From Bryobacteraceae bacterium (lineage in GTDB: Bacteria; Acidobacteriota; Terriglobia; Bryobacterales; Bryobacteraceae), in contig JAICXC010000014.1 in assembly GCA_025980665.1 (NCBI GenBank), positions 1-57,981 of the forward strand: 57,981 nucleotides of DNA, read 5' to 3'. The notes beneath the pieces were generated by a model. It was given only the letters and a program-made list of their open reading frames with translations, ran no database searches and was not told the DNA's origin. The position numbers and the translations under genes were made by a program. Within the stretch, counting starts at the first letter, position 1, and every line of letters begins with the position of its first letter. Positions 1-6,810 of the stretch are shown here, one piece after another.

Positions 1-587
1 GGCTCGCTTTGGATCACCTGGGCGAGTTCCACAACTTCTCCAGTCGGCCGAACGGCCATAACGGGTGCTTGCTGCAGGACGGCCGCGATCTGCGGTTCTT
101 CGGGTTTCGCGACTTCCACTGGAACGTCGGCCTGGAGGGCCAATACCGGAACCTTGGTCACCTTGGCAAGTTGCACAGCCTTAGCTTTCGGGTAGACGAA
201 TTCTTCGCCCCAGTTTGCGCCGGGATAAAACCAGGCGCGGATCGGTTGCGGACGGTCTTTCAAGCCCTCGTTAAAGGTAATGACGGTCTTGTTTTTCGGA
301 ACCAGGCGATAATTCGGAATGGCCAGTATGGTGGCGTAAATCTTGGTCTGATCCTTATTGAAGATCTGGACGATGTGGCGGTTGGATGATGAGTTCAACA
401 GCTTGAACACGTAGGTCCCCGCTGGCAGCACTCTCATCCCGGTGATGTAGACCGGCGGAATTTCCACGGGCCCGCTAAAAGTGATGGTGGTCTTCTTGTC
501 GTGATCGTCAGCCTTGACACGGGGCGAAAACGCCGCGCCTAACAGGGTAAGGCAAAAAACTGTCGATGTTATTCTCGAAATCTTCAT
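1..587 (-). CDS. Secreted protein of unknown function, 3' end outside window
   Basis: Reads leftward from an ATG at 585-587 and runs off the window with no stop, so about 195 codons are visible. The start has a strong GGAGGAG ribosome site about 6 nt upstream. The protein begins with a signal peptide (MKISRITSTVFCLTLLG, cleavage near residue 25) and continues with a beta-rich domain containing ITFSGPVEIP, LPAGTYVFKLL and ATILAIPNYRL. This pattern is familiar from many small secreted acidobacterial proteins whose function is unknown. The tail is Pro/Val/Ala-rich. It has its own candidate -24/-12 promoter and a tandem pair of TGACC-N6-GGTCA dyads upstream, so it is probably a target of the sigma-54 activator at 1485-3554. 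Confidence 0.8.
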   Translation of the reverse strand, partial: MKISRITSTVFCLTLLGAAFSPRVKADDHDKKTTITFSGPVEIPPVYITGMRVLPAGTYVFKLLNSSSNRHIVQIFNKDQTKIYATILAIPNYRLVPKNKTVITFNEGLKDRPQPIRAWFYPGANWGEEFVYPKAKAVQLAKVTKVPVLALQADVPVEVAKPEEPQIAAVLQQAPVMAVRPTGEVVELAQVIQSE

Positions 588-615
588 TGGATGTTTCTCC
601 TCCACCAGCGGTAAG

Positions 616-631
616 AGCACTCAGGGGTCCA
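616..631 (-). promoter_or_regulatory. Candidate sigma-54 -24/-12 promoter
   Basis: Read on the minus strand this is TGGACCCCTGAGTGCT, with GG and GC separated by exactly 10 nt as sigma-54 promoters require. The -12 element is GTGC rather than the usual TTGC. A start site about 12 nt beyond the GC would give a leader of roughly 18 nt that still contains the GGAGGAG ribosome site of the gene starting at 587. The dyad pair at 683-716 lies about 53 bp upstream. This is sequence evidence only. Confidence 0.45.
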
Positions 632-682
632 CCGGGCAAATCAAGTGAGCCCTGCGCCTAGCGGCGGCAGCGCGGAACAGAC

Positions 683-716
683 TGACCGTGCAAGGTCAAA
701 TGACCGTTTACGGTCA
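683..716. promoter_or_regulatory. Tandem pair of TGACC-N6-GGTCA dyads (activator site)
   Basis: Two perfect 16-bp dyads, TGACCGTGCAAGGTCA (683-698) and TGACCGTTTACGGTCA (701-716), are separated by 2 bp, giving an 18-bp period. The same arrangement recurs at 5921-5954 and, degenerate, at 12882-12915, and a single copy occurs at 1346-1361. A 16-bp dyad with 10 bp between outer half-sites is the usual size for upstream activator sites of sigma-54 enhancer-binding proteins. The likely binder is the Fis-HTH activator at 1485-3554 (inference). Confidence 0.7.
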
Positions 717-733
717 ATCACGCAGGGCGGCTC

Positions 734-925
734 TCAGCGCGAAACGCGATAACTGGAAATAGGACCCCAAAGTCCCGTGACCTGCAGCACCCAAACTCCT
801 ACGGCCACGACAACGACGATATTCAGAATCGTCTTGATACTGGAGGCCATGGGAATAAAACGATTAATCATCCACAGGATTACGCCAACGACAATCAGCG
901 CGAAAACCAGATTTATTAAAGGCAC
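734..925 (-). CDS. Small membrane protein, Thivi_2564-like
   Basis: A 63-residue protein starting MPLINLVFALIVVGVILWM, followed by NRFIPM, SIKTILNIVVVVAVGVWVL and a short polar tail. It has two hydrophobic helices joined by the NRFIPM turn, which is the pattern of the small Thivi_2564-type membrane proteins found in many Gram-negatives. The start is a GTG at 925 because an AGAGGAG ribosome site lies 8 nt before it; an ATG eight codons upstream lacks such a site. It follows the gene at 992-1237 on the same strand with a gap of about 66 bp, so the two may be co-transcribed. Function is unknown; location is probably the inner membrane. Confidence 0.75.
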   Translation of the reverse strand: MPLINLVFALIVVGVILWMINRFIPMASSIKTILNIVVVVAVGVWVLQVTGLWGPISSYRVSR

Positions 926-991
926 TTTACGTACTCCTCTACGATCCATGGGGCACTTCGTGTTCCAAGCCGTTCGGAATCCTGGCGAGCC

Positions 992-1237
992 TCAAGAGCA
1001 TCTCCACTCCGTTTCATACTGAGCGGCTTCCTGCTGGCGATCGAGATATTCACCGGCTTTGAGGACTAAATGATCTTTCGCCGAGTCGAGGGTGCTCTGC
1101 ACGGACTCCTCGTACACGCGAGGATTTTCAAGACGCGGATCCTCGATATACACCATGAATCCGTTCAGGCTGTCGGTGGTTTGGATGCGCAACTCGAGAG
1201 GGCCGTGTTCCGCCCGGCAGCCGTGGAGGAGTTCCAC
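992..1237 (-). CDS. Small conserved-looking hypothetical protein
   Basis: An 81-residue protein from a GTG at 1237. It contains GPLELRIQTTDSLNGFMVYI, EDPRLENPRVYEESVQSTL and ends EWRCS. It looks soluble, with a short beta region and then a charged helix, and has no signal peptide. The frame stays open upstream to a TTG at 1339, but a good -24/-12 element at 1288-1303 would place the transcript start near 1277, which favours a start downstream of that; an AGGAAG sequence about 11 nt before the GTG can serve as ribosome site. I do not recognise the family. It is probably the first gene of a two-gene unit with 734-925 and a target of the dyad at 1346-1361. Confidence 0.6.
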   Translation of the reverse strand: MELLHGCRAEHGPLELRIQTTDSLNGFMVYIEDPRLENPRVYEESVQSTLDSAKDHLVLKAGEYLDRQQEAAQYETEWRCS

Positions 1238-1287
1238 GCCGTTCAGCGCTTCCTGCCGGCGCGATGCGGGTTCATGACCTTTTAACA

Positions 1288-1303
1288 GGCAATCCCGCAC
1301 CCA
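1288..1303 (-). promoter_or_regulatory. Candidate sigma-54 promoter for the 992-1237 gene
   Basis: On the minus strand the sequence is TGGGTGCGGGATTGCC, which keeps TGG and TTGC with correct spacing (GG-N10-GC). Its outer part CAGGCAATCCC (1287-1297 region) is also one arm of an inverted repeat with GGGATTGCCTG at about 1325-1335, so a hairpin is an alternative reading. The dyad at 1346-1361 lies about 45 bp upstream. Confidence 0.45.
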
Positions 1304-1345
1304 ATCGTCAATACGGCAGAAACAGGGATTGCCTGTCAACTTCGG

Positions 1346-1361
1346 TGACCAAATGCGGTCA
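1346..1361. promoter_or_regulatory. Single TGACC-N6-GGTCA dyad upstream of the activator gene
   Basis: TGACCAAATGCGGTCA, flanked by CTTCG on the left and CGAAG on the right, so the symmetry extends further with one offset base. It lies between the divergent genes 992-1237 and 1485-3554. It could therefore serve activation of the leftward gene and autoregulation of the activator gene. Confidence 0.6.
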
Positions 1362-1484
1362 CGAAGAAGGTGTTAGGGTTAAGTGGACCGCCATTTCTTG
1401 GCTTCCCTCTGTTTGCGGAACGCGAACCGCGCGTTCTGCAGGCCGCCGGCCTCCTGGATCGACGGGGTAAAGGAGGAACGAGCA

Positions 1485-3554
1485 ATGGCTTCTCAGCCGC
1501 AGGTTGCCAGTTGGCTCGCGGAAAACGGCCCGAAAGAACTCGAGCTGCTGTTCCGCGCGATCGTGTTCCATCCTTCCACGCCCATTCTGCTCGCTGACGA
1601 CGAGCGCCGTTATCGGGATGCCAGTGTGGGCGCCAGTAAGCTCCTGGGACTTCCCAGGGAGAAGATTATCGGCCGCAGCTTGGACGATTTTGCAGCTCCA
1701 GATATAAAACCGGAGATCTCAGAGCGGTGGCAAGCGTTTCTCGAAAATGGCGAGCAGCAAGGAACGCTTCGGCTGATGGGCCCGGATGGAGACGCCAAGG
1801 AAGTGGGGTACACCGCCAAGGGGAACGTGCTGCCGGTGCGTCATCTGCTGGTCCTGCATGACACGGCCAACATTCCCGCGTGGGTGCAGGATTACGCGTT
1901 GCTGATTCTAGATACTGAGGGACGGGTGGCAGCCTGGTATGCGGGAGCAGAACGAATCTACGGATATCAGAGCGCCGAGGTCATTGGACAGCACATCTCT
2001 CTGTTCTACCCCGATGAAGACACGCTGCGCGTCAGACTGGACGAGGAATTAAAGAGGGCCGCCGATGAGGGCCATGCCGGTACGGAAACCTGGCATGCGA
2101 AAAAGGACGGGTCGCGCTTCTGGGCCAACGTCATTACCATGGCCCTAAAAGACGAGGGTGGAAATTTGCAGGGCTTCGCCCGGGTAGTTCGTGACTTTAG
2201 CGACCGCCACGAGAGGGATGAAAAGTTGCGTCGCAGCCGCGCGCGTCAGCGGCCGATTCCCGTGGAATCGACCATCGCCGGAATTGTTTCCGGTGAGTTT
2301 GACCACATTCCCGAGGCGAATGATGCGTTTCTTGAACTGATTGGGTACACGCGCGACGATTTGCACTCAGGCCGGCTGCACTGGCCCGATCTTACGCCTC
2401 CGGAATATATAGCTCTGGATGAAATCGCCCACGAGGAAGGGCTGCGATTCGGCGCCTGCACACCGTTTGAGAAAGAGTTAATTCGCAAAGACGGAACTCG
2501 TGTGCCGGTGCTGGTCGCCACGGCGGTGTTAAAGCTTTCGCCGTTCCGGTGGATCACCTTCGTACAAGACCTGCGGGGTCGCGACCGGCTGGAAAACATC
2601 AATGAGGAAGTGGTTGAGGTCCAGCAGAACTTCGAGGAGATTGTAGGCAGCAGTACCGCCATGAAGCGGGTGATGGGCCAAGTGGAAGTAGTGGCGCCCA
2701 CCGACGCGACGGTACTGATCCTGGGGGAAACCGGCACGGGGAAGGAGCTGGTCGCGCGAGCCATTCACCGTATGAGTCCGCGGCGGAATCTCCCCTTCAT
2801 CAGCCTGAATTGCGCGGCCATCCCCACGGGCCTACTCGAAAGCGAGCTGTTTGGCTACGAGCGGGGCGCCTTTACGGGCGCGCTGGGACAGAAGATCGGA
2901 CGATTTGAGATGGCCCATCGCGGGACTCTCTTTCTCGATGAAGTGGGCGATATCCCGTTGGATCTGCAGCCAAAATTGTTGCGCGCGCTCCAGGAGAAGT
3001 CTTTCGAGAGATTGGGCGGCACGCGCACCATCCCTATCGACGTCCGGCTGGTGGCGGCGACCAACAGGAATCTGACTCAGATGATGGGGGACAAGCTGTT
3101 CCGCAGCGACCTCTACTATCGCCTGAAAGTTTTCCCGATCATCACGCCGCCGTTGCGCGACCACGCGGAGGACATCCCCAGCCTGGCTCGCCACTTCACC
3201 AAGAAGTACGCGGCCAAGATGGATCGAACGATCGACAAGATTCCGGCCGAGACGATGAAAGCCCTGTCGAGTTGGTCGTGGCCGGGCAACGTACGGGAGC
3301 TGGAGAATTTCATCGAACGATCGGTTATTCTTTCGCGCGGACCGAATCTCCGCGCGCCGTTATCGGAATTGCGGTCGGACGCGGAGCAAGGCGCGATCGG
3401 TTCGACGCTCGAGGAAGTGGAGCGTGACTACATCCTGCGTGTCTTCCGTGAAACCGGGGGAGTGGTCAGCGCCGCGGCGAGCCGTCTGGGCATGCCACGG
3501 ACAACCTTGAACGCCATGATGAAGAAATTGGGCATTTCCCGTGGTGACCTTTAA
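1485..3554 (+). CDS. Sigma-54-dependent activator with three PAS domains
   Basis: A 689-residue enhancer-binding protein. Residues about 20-130, 135-250 and 265-375 are PAS sensor domains (for example [18 protein letters not shown] and the closing RVVRDFSDR of the second). Residues about 395-625 are the AAA+ ATPase: Walker A GETGTGKE near 414, the sigma-54-contacting loop GAFTGA intact near 461, Walker [13 protein letters not shown], and arginine-finger region FRSDLYYRL. The C-terminus is a Fis-type helix-turn-helix ([20 protein letters not shown]). The start is the ATG at 1485 with GGAGG 8 nt upstream; an in-frame GTG at 1383 has no ribosome site. There is no receiver domain, so the signal is presumably sensed by the PAS domains. 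The repeated dyads and -24/-12 elements around it suggest a local regulon. Confidence 0.95.
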   Translation: MASQPQVASWLAENGPKELELLFRAIVFHPSTPILLADDERRYRDASVGASKLLGLPREKIIGRSLDDFAAPDIKPEISERWQAFLENGEQQGTLRLMGPDGDAKEVGYTAKGNVLPVRHLLVLHDTANIPAWVQDYALLILDTEGRVAAWYAGAERIYGYQSAEVIGQHISLFYPDEDTLRVRLDEELKRAADEGHAGTETWHAKKDGSRFWANVITMALKDEGGNLQGFARVVRDFSDRHERDEKLRRSRARQRPIPVESTIAGIVSGEFDHIPEANDAFLELIGYTRDDLHSGRLHWPDLTPPEYIALDEIAHEEGLRFGACTPFEKELIRKDGTRVPVLVATAVLKLSPFRWITFVQDLRGRDRLENINEEVVEVQQNFEEIVGSSTAMKRVMGQVEVVAPTDATVLILGETGTGKELVARAIHRMSPRRNLPFISLNCAAIPTGLLESELFGYERGAFTGALGQKIGRFEMAHRGTLFLDEVGDIPLDLQPKLLRALQEKSFERLGGTRTIPIDVRLVAATNRNLTQMMGDKLFRSDLYYRLKVFPIITPPLRDHAEDIPSLARHFTKKYAAKMDRTIDKIPAETMKALSSWSWPGNVRELENFIERSVILSRGPNLRAPLSELRSDAEQGAIGSTLEEVERDYILRVFRETGGVVSAAASRLGMPRTTLNAMMKKLGISRGDL

Positions 3555-3573
3555 CCGCCAGCTCATGGAACAA

Positions 3574-3589
3574 TGGCATCCAACTTGCA
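3574..3589 (+). promoter_or_regulatory. Canonical sigma-54 promoter
   Basis: TGGCATCCAACTTGCA matches the TGGCAC-N5-TTGCW consensus in both halves and has exact GG-N10-GC spacing. It lies just after the activator gene and about 109 bp before the GTG at 3698. No full TGACC-N6-GGTCA dyad is seen at the usual distance upstream, only the half site in GGTGACCTTTAACC at about 3543, so which activator drives it is uncertain. Confidence 0.6.
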
Positions 3590-3697
3590 TCGCCGGAATC
3601 GTGTTAATTAACGCTCCGGGAACGGTCGTGACGGGTCGGAGCCGTGACGGCCGGCCCGAGAGTGACTTTATCGCTGGCTGATTAAGGGAGCTTGGTC

Positions 3698-4441
3698 GTG
3701 CGTACATGGACGCGAATTTCGGGCATTCTCTGCCTTAGTTTAGGTGGATTGGCCGTAGTTGGAGCCGGGCTGGCATGGGCTGAGAGCGATCCCCCAGTAC
3801 CCGCTGTCGACACCATCCTGAGCAGGATGGCTCAAACGCGAGAAGCGAACCGCACCCGGCTTCGTCCTTACAGCGTTACCCGCGACTACAAGCTAATCGG
3901 CAAAGAAAAGCAGGACACCAAGGCGGAAATAATTGCCGACCTAAGCTTCGTCCCACCGGACGTGAAACATTATGCGATCCGGCAAGCGAGCGGAATGGGA
4001 TTGGGCGAAAAGATCGTCCGCCAGATGCTGGACCATGAAACGGACATCGTTAAGGACTATGGATCGACCGATCTGACCGCGGCCAACTATGATTTTCGCT
4101 TCGTCCGCGAAGAAGACCTGAGCGGCCAGCGCTGTTATGTGCTGGAGATGATCCCGAAGCGCAAAGGCAAGACTCTCCTGCACGGCCAAATCTGGATTGA
4201 CGCGACCACCTACCAGCTTCGTCGCACGGAGGGAGAACCCGGGAAGGCGCCGTCCTGGTGGCTGCGGGACGCCCGCATCGTGTTGACGTACGGGGACGTG
4301 GGCGGCATGTGGCTGCAGACGGCCTCAGAATCCTCCGCCAATGTACGGTTCGTGGGACCTCATAAGATGGTGGCTCACGATTTGGAGTACAAGTTTAGCG
4401 ACCTGGCCGCGAGTACACAGAGGGCCGGCCGGGTCCAATAG
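3698..4441 (+). CDS. Secreted LolA-like (outer membrane lipoprotein-sorting type) protein
   Basis: A 247-residue protein with a signal peptide ending near LAWA|ESDPP. Mature features such as RDYKLIGKEK, RCYVLEMIPKRKGK, HGQIWIDATTYQLRRTEGEPG and LEYKFSD are typical of the half-barrel LolA/LppX fold annotated as outer membrane lipoprotein-sorting protein. The usual role of that fold is to carry a lipid or lipoprotein acyl chain in the periplasm; the ligand here is unknown. The start is the GTG at 3698, 7 nt after AAGGGAG; the TTG at 3692 is too close. It is the first gene of a compact unit with the phospholipase C-like gene (1-nt gap) and a small membrane protein, behind a canonical sigma-54 promoter. 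Confidence 0.75.
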   Translation: MRTWTRISGILCLSLGGLAVVGAGLAWAESDPPVPAVDTILSRMAQTREANRTRLRPYSVTRDYKLIGKEKQDTKAEIIADLSFVPPDVKHYAIRQASGMGLGEKIVRQMLDHETDIVKDYGSTDLTAANYDFRFVREEDLSGQRCYVLEMIPKRKGKTLLHGQIWIDATTYQLRRTEGEPGKAPSWWLRDARIVLTYGDVGGMWLQTASESSANVRFVGPHKMVAHDLEYKFSDLAASTQRAGRVQ

Positions 4442-4442
4442 A

Positions 4443-5720
4443 ATGTTTTTGCGCTGGGTCGCCCGGCTAGCCTTTCTGGCCGCCTTCTCATCCTCCGTTT
4501 CTTTCGGATATTCCGTACTCACGCACGAAGCAATCGTCGATTCTTTGTGGGATACCTCCATACAAAAGCTGTTACTCAAGCGATTCCCCGCGACGACGCC
4601 GGAGGATTTGGAAAAGGCTCACGCCTACGTGTATGGCGGCTGCATCATCCAGGACATGGGCTATTATCCGTTCAGCAGCAAGCTGTTCAGCGATCTGACG
4701 CATTACGTGCGCAGCGGGGATTTTATCCAGGCTTTGATACGTGAATCGCAAGACATTAATGAATACGCGTTCGCGCTGGGGGCGCTGGCTCACTACGCCG
4801 CCGATAACAACGGCCACCGCATCGCTACTAATAAGGCCGTGCCGATCTTGTATCCGAAGCTCGCCAGGAAGTTCGGGAAAGAAGTGACTTATTGGGATAA
4901 TCCCCTCTCGCACCTCAGAACGGAGTTCGGCTTCGACGTGCTGCAGGTCGCCCAAGGGCGCTACGCCCCGGATCGCTATCGGGCCTTCGTTGGTTTCCAG
5001 GTTTCCAAACCCGTGCTGGAGCGCGCCTTCCGCGACACCTACGGCCTGGAATTGAAGGACGTCTTCGGGAGCCTGGATCTGGCGCTCGGGACGTTCCGGT
5101 ATAGCGTCGGCTCCCTTATTCCGGGCATGACTCGAGTGGCCTGGCAACTCAAGAAGGACCAGGTTACCAAAGAGGTTCCCGGCATGACACGACAAAAGTT
5201 CCTCTACAATTTGTCACGCGCCAGCTATGAAAAAGAGTGGGGGACGGAATATCACAAGCCTGGGATTCGTACGCGGCTGGTGGCCTGGGTGTTGCGAATT
5301 ATCCCTAAGGTGGGGCCCTTCAAATCGCTCGCATTCCGCGCGCCCACTCCGGAGGTGGAAAAACTGTTCATGGCCAGCTTCAATGCGACCGTCGAAAATT
5401 ATCGCACGCTGCTCGATAACGTGAACACCAACCGGCTGCAGCTAGCTAACGAAAATTTCGATTTGGGCGAACCGTCGGTGGCCGGCCAGTATAAGGGAAC
5501 CGACCTAACATATGACCAACTGGTGGGAAAACTTGCGGACCGGAAGTTCGCCGGAATTACACCGGGGCTACGCACAAATCTTCTGGCCTATTATAAAGAC
5601 CGGAAAGCACCGGTCGCCGGGAAAAATAAGAAAGCCGCCGAAGAATGGACCAAACTGATGGGCCAAGTGGAACAGTTGAGAGCGGTCACGCCATCTTCCG
5701 AAACCCAGGCGCGGCAATGA
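4443..5720 (+). CDS. Secreted zinc-dependent phospholipase C-like protein
   Basis: A 425-residue protein. The N-terminus MFLRWVARLAFLAAFSSSVSFG is a signal peptide, and the mature chain starts YSVLTHEAIVDSLW. The histidine/aspartate pattern THEA, LTHYVRSGDF, LGALAHYAADNNGH and SHLRTEFGFD is that of the all-helical trinuclear zinc fold (phospholipase C / S1-P1 nuclease). Substrate specificity cannot be read from sequence; a phospholipid or lipid-linked substrate is likely given the neighbouring LolA-like and SYLF proteins. The ATG is 1 nt after the preceding stop and its own stop overlaps the next start (ATGA), so expression is translationally coupled. A longer reading frame upstream overlaps the previous gene and is not used. 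Confidence 0.8.
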   Translation: MFLRWVARLAFLAAFSSSVSFGYSVLTHEAIVDSLWDTSIQKLLLKRFPATTPEDLEKAHAYVYGGCIIQDMGYYPFSSKLFSDLTHYVRSGDFIQALIRESQDINEYAFALGALAHYAADNNGHRIATNKAVPILYPKLARKFGKEVTYWDNPLSHLRTEFGFDVLQVAQGRYAPDRYRAFVGFQVSKPVLERAFRDTYGLELKDVFGSLDLALGTFRYSVGSLIPGMTRVAWQLKKDQVTKEVPGMTRQKFLYNLSRASYEKEWGTEYHKPGIRTRLVAWVLRIIPKVGPFKSLAFRAPTPEVEKLFMASFNATVENYRTLLDNVNTNRLQLANENFDLGEPSVAGQYKGTDLTYDQLVGKLADRKFAGITPGLRTNLLAYYKDRKAPVAGKNKKAAEEWTKLMGQVEQLRAVTPSSETQARQ

Positions 5721-5923
5721 TACGCTTTCTACTCACTTGGTCCTGGGTGTTGTTCTGCGGCGCCCTCTGGGCCTTCTTCCTATTTGTCCCGCCGTTGTGG
5801 ATTGCGGCCGCATTAACCGTGGTGCTATTGCTCCTGACAGCCTGGATGGGGCTGCACTGCTTTGGCATCCATGTAGAGCTTCAGCAAGTGCCGCCATCAG
5901 ACGATAGCGACCGCCACGCCTGA
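5717..5923 (+). CDS. Small two-helix membrane protein
   Basis: A 68-residue protein whose ATG overlaps the stop of the phospholipase-like gene (ATGA). It has two hydrophobic segments, FLLTWSWVLFCGALWAFFLF and IAAALTVVLLLLTAWMGLH, and a short charged tail. No family is recognised. Translational coupling suggests it works with, or anchors, the preceding secreted proteins. Its stop codon overlaps the first base triplet of the operator at 5921. Confidence 0.65.
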   Translation: MIRFLLTWSWVLFCGALWAFFLFVPPLWIAAALTVVLLLLTAWMGLHCFGIHVELQQVPPSDDSDRHA

Positions 5924-5954
5924 CCACACGCGGTCATATGACCGCCTACGGTTA
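5921..5954. promoter_or_regulatory. Tandem pair of TGACC-N6-GGTCA dyads before the SYLF gene
   Basis: TGACCACACGCGGTCA (5921-5936) is perfect, and TGACCGCCTACGGTTA (5939-5954) has one mismatch. The two are spaced by 2 bp, exactly as at 683-716. The pair lies 137 bp upstream of the ATG at 6091 and about 75 bp from a possible -24 element. Confidence 0.7.
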
Positions 5955-6027
5955 CAAATCCGACTATCACGCCGGTCGCAAAGCCCCCAAAGGCAACAAA
6001 ACGCAAGCGCAAAGGATTGTTTCCAGG

Positions 6028-6043
6028 CGGCGCCCGGCGTGCC
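6028..6043 (+). promoter_or_regulatory. Weak -24/-12 promoter candidate before the SYLF gene
   Basis: CGGCGCCCGGCGTGCC has GG-N10-GC spacing and the same GTGC -12 element seen at 616-631, 12806-12821 and 12974-12989. The region is very GC-rich, so a chance match is quite possible. It is reported because its distance to the dyad pair fits the other cases. Confidence 0.25.
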
Positions 6044-6090
6044 CCCTCTACAGAAGTCACGACCCTATTCGCGACGAAAGAGGTGAGGAA

Positions 6091-6780
6091 ATGAAACGAA
6101 TTTTAGTGACGGCGGCAATCGTCGCGATCGCGCCGCTTATGGCCAAAGACAATGAGCCGGCAAAGCGACTGGAATCGGCCGCAGTGGTGTTTGCGGAAGT
6201 GATGGGAGCGCCGGACAAGGGCATTCCCCAGGAGATGCTGGAGCACGCCCACTGCATCGTGATCGTACCGGACCTTAAGACCGGAGCATTCATTGTCGGC
6301 GGGAAATACGGGAAGGGCATTCTTTCCTGCAGGAATAAAGTCGGACCGGGATGGTCGGCGCCGGGCACGGTACGTATTGAGGGCGGAAGTGTCGGCTTTC
6401 AGATCGGCGGCTCTTCGACAGATCTGATCATGCTGGTGATGAACGCGCGTGGCGCAGACAAGCTGCTTTCAAGCAAGTTCACTTTAGGCGCCGAGGGATC
6501 CGTCGCGGCGGGACCGGTGGGACGCACTGCCACGGCGCAGACCGATGCGCAGATGCACGCGGACATTTTGTCCTGGTCGCGTTCGCAGGGTCTGTTCGCG
6601 GGGATCGCGCTGGAAGGCGCCACTTTGCGCCAGGACCTAGACGACAATCAGAATCTTTACGGAAAACGGCTAGAGAATCGCGCGATCGTCATGGAGCGGC
6701 GGAAGATACCTCCGGCAGCAGCGAGACTCATCAATGAGCTGAACAAGTACTCGGCGACCGAGGACAAGCACGGGAAGTAA
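6091..6780 (+). CDS. Secreted SYLF-domain lipid-binding protein (Ysc84 type)
   Basis: A 229-residue protein with a short signal peptide (MKRILVTAAIVAIAPLMA) and one SYLF/Ysc84 domain over nearly the whole length. Recognisable elements are AHCIVIVPDLKTGAFIVGGKYGKGILSC (split across the domain start), SVGFQIGGSSTDLIMLVM, LGAEGSVAAGPVGR and LFAGIALEGATLRQDLDDNQ. The SYLF domain binds phosphoinositides in eukaryotes; bacterial members are exported and of unknown role. The start is fixed by GAGGTGAGGA just before the ATG. It is followed after 30 bp by the OmpA-family gene, forming a likely two-gene envelope operon under the dyad pair at 5921-5954. Confidence 0.88.
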   Translation: MKRILVTAAIVAIAPLMAKDNEPAKRLESAAVVFAEVMGAPDKGIPQEMLEHAHCIVIVPDLKTGAFIVGGKYGKGILSCRNKVGPGWSAPGTVRIEGGSVGFQIGGSSTDLIMLVMNARGADKLLSSKFTLGAEGSVAAGPVGRTATAQTDAQMHADILSWSRSQGLFAGIALEGATLRQDLDDNQNLYGKRLENRAIVMERRKIPPAAARLINELNKYSATEDKHGK

Positions 6781-6810
6781 GCGACCAGTAAGCACTGAGG
6801 GATAACAACC

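Noticed and set aside
9..389. Plus-strand frame of 126 codons at the left edge
   Set aside because: It is antisense to the clearly secreted protein 1-587 (minus), which has a signal peptide and a strong ribosome site.
1288..1336. Inverted repeat CAGGCAATCCC / GGGATTGCCTG as a terminator
   Set aside because: The 27-nt loop is long, there is no T run, and one arm is explained by a -24/-12 promoter match.
3541..3560. GGTGACCTTTAACCGCCA as a further activator dyad
   Set aside because: Only the left half-site matches, and it lies too close to the -24 element at 3574.
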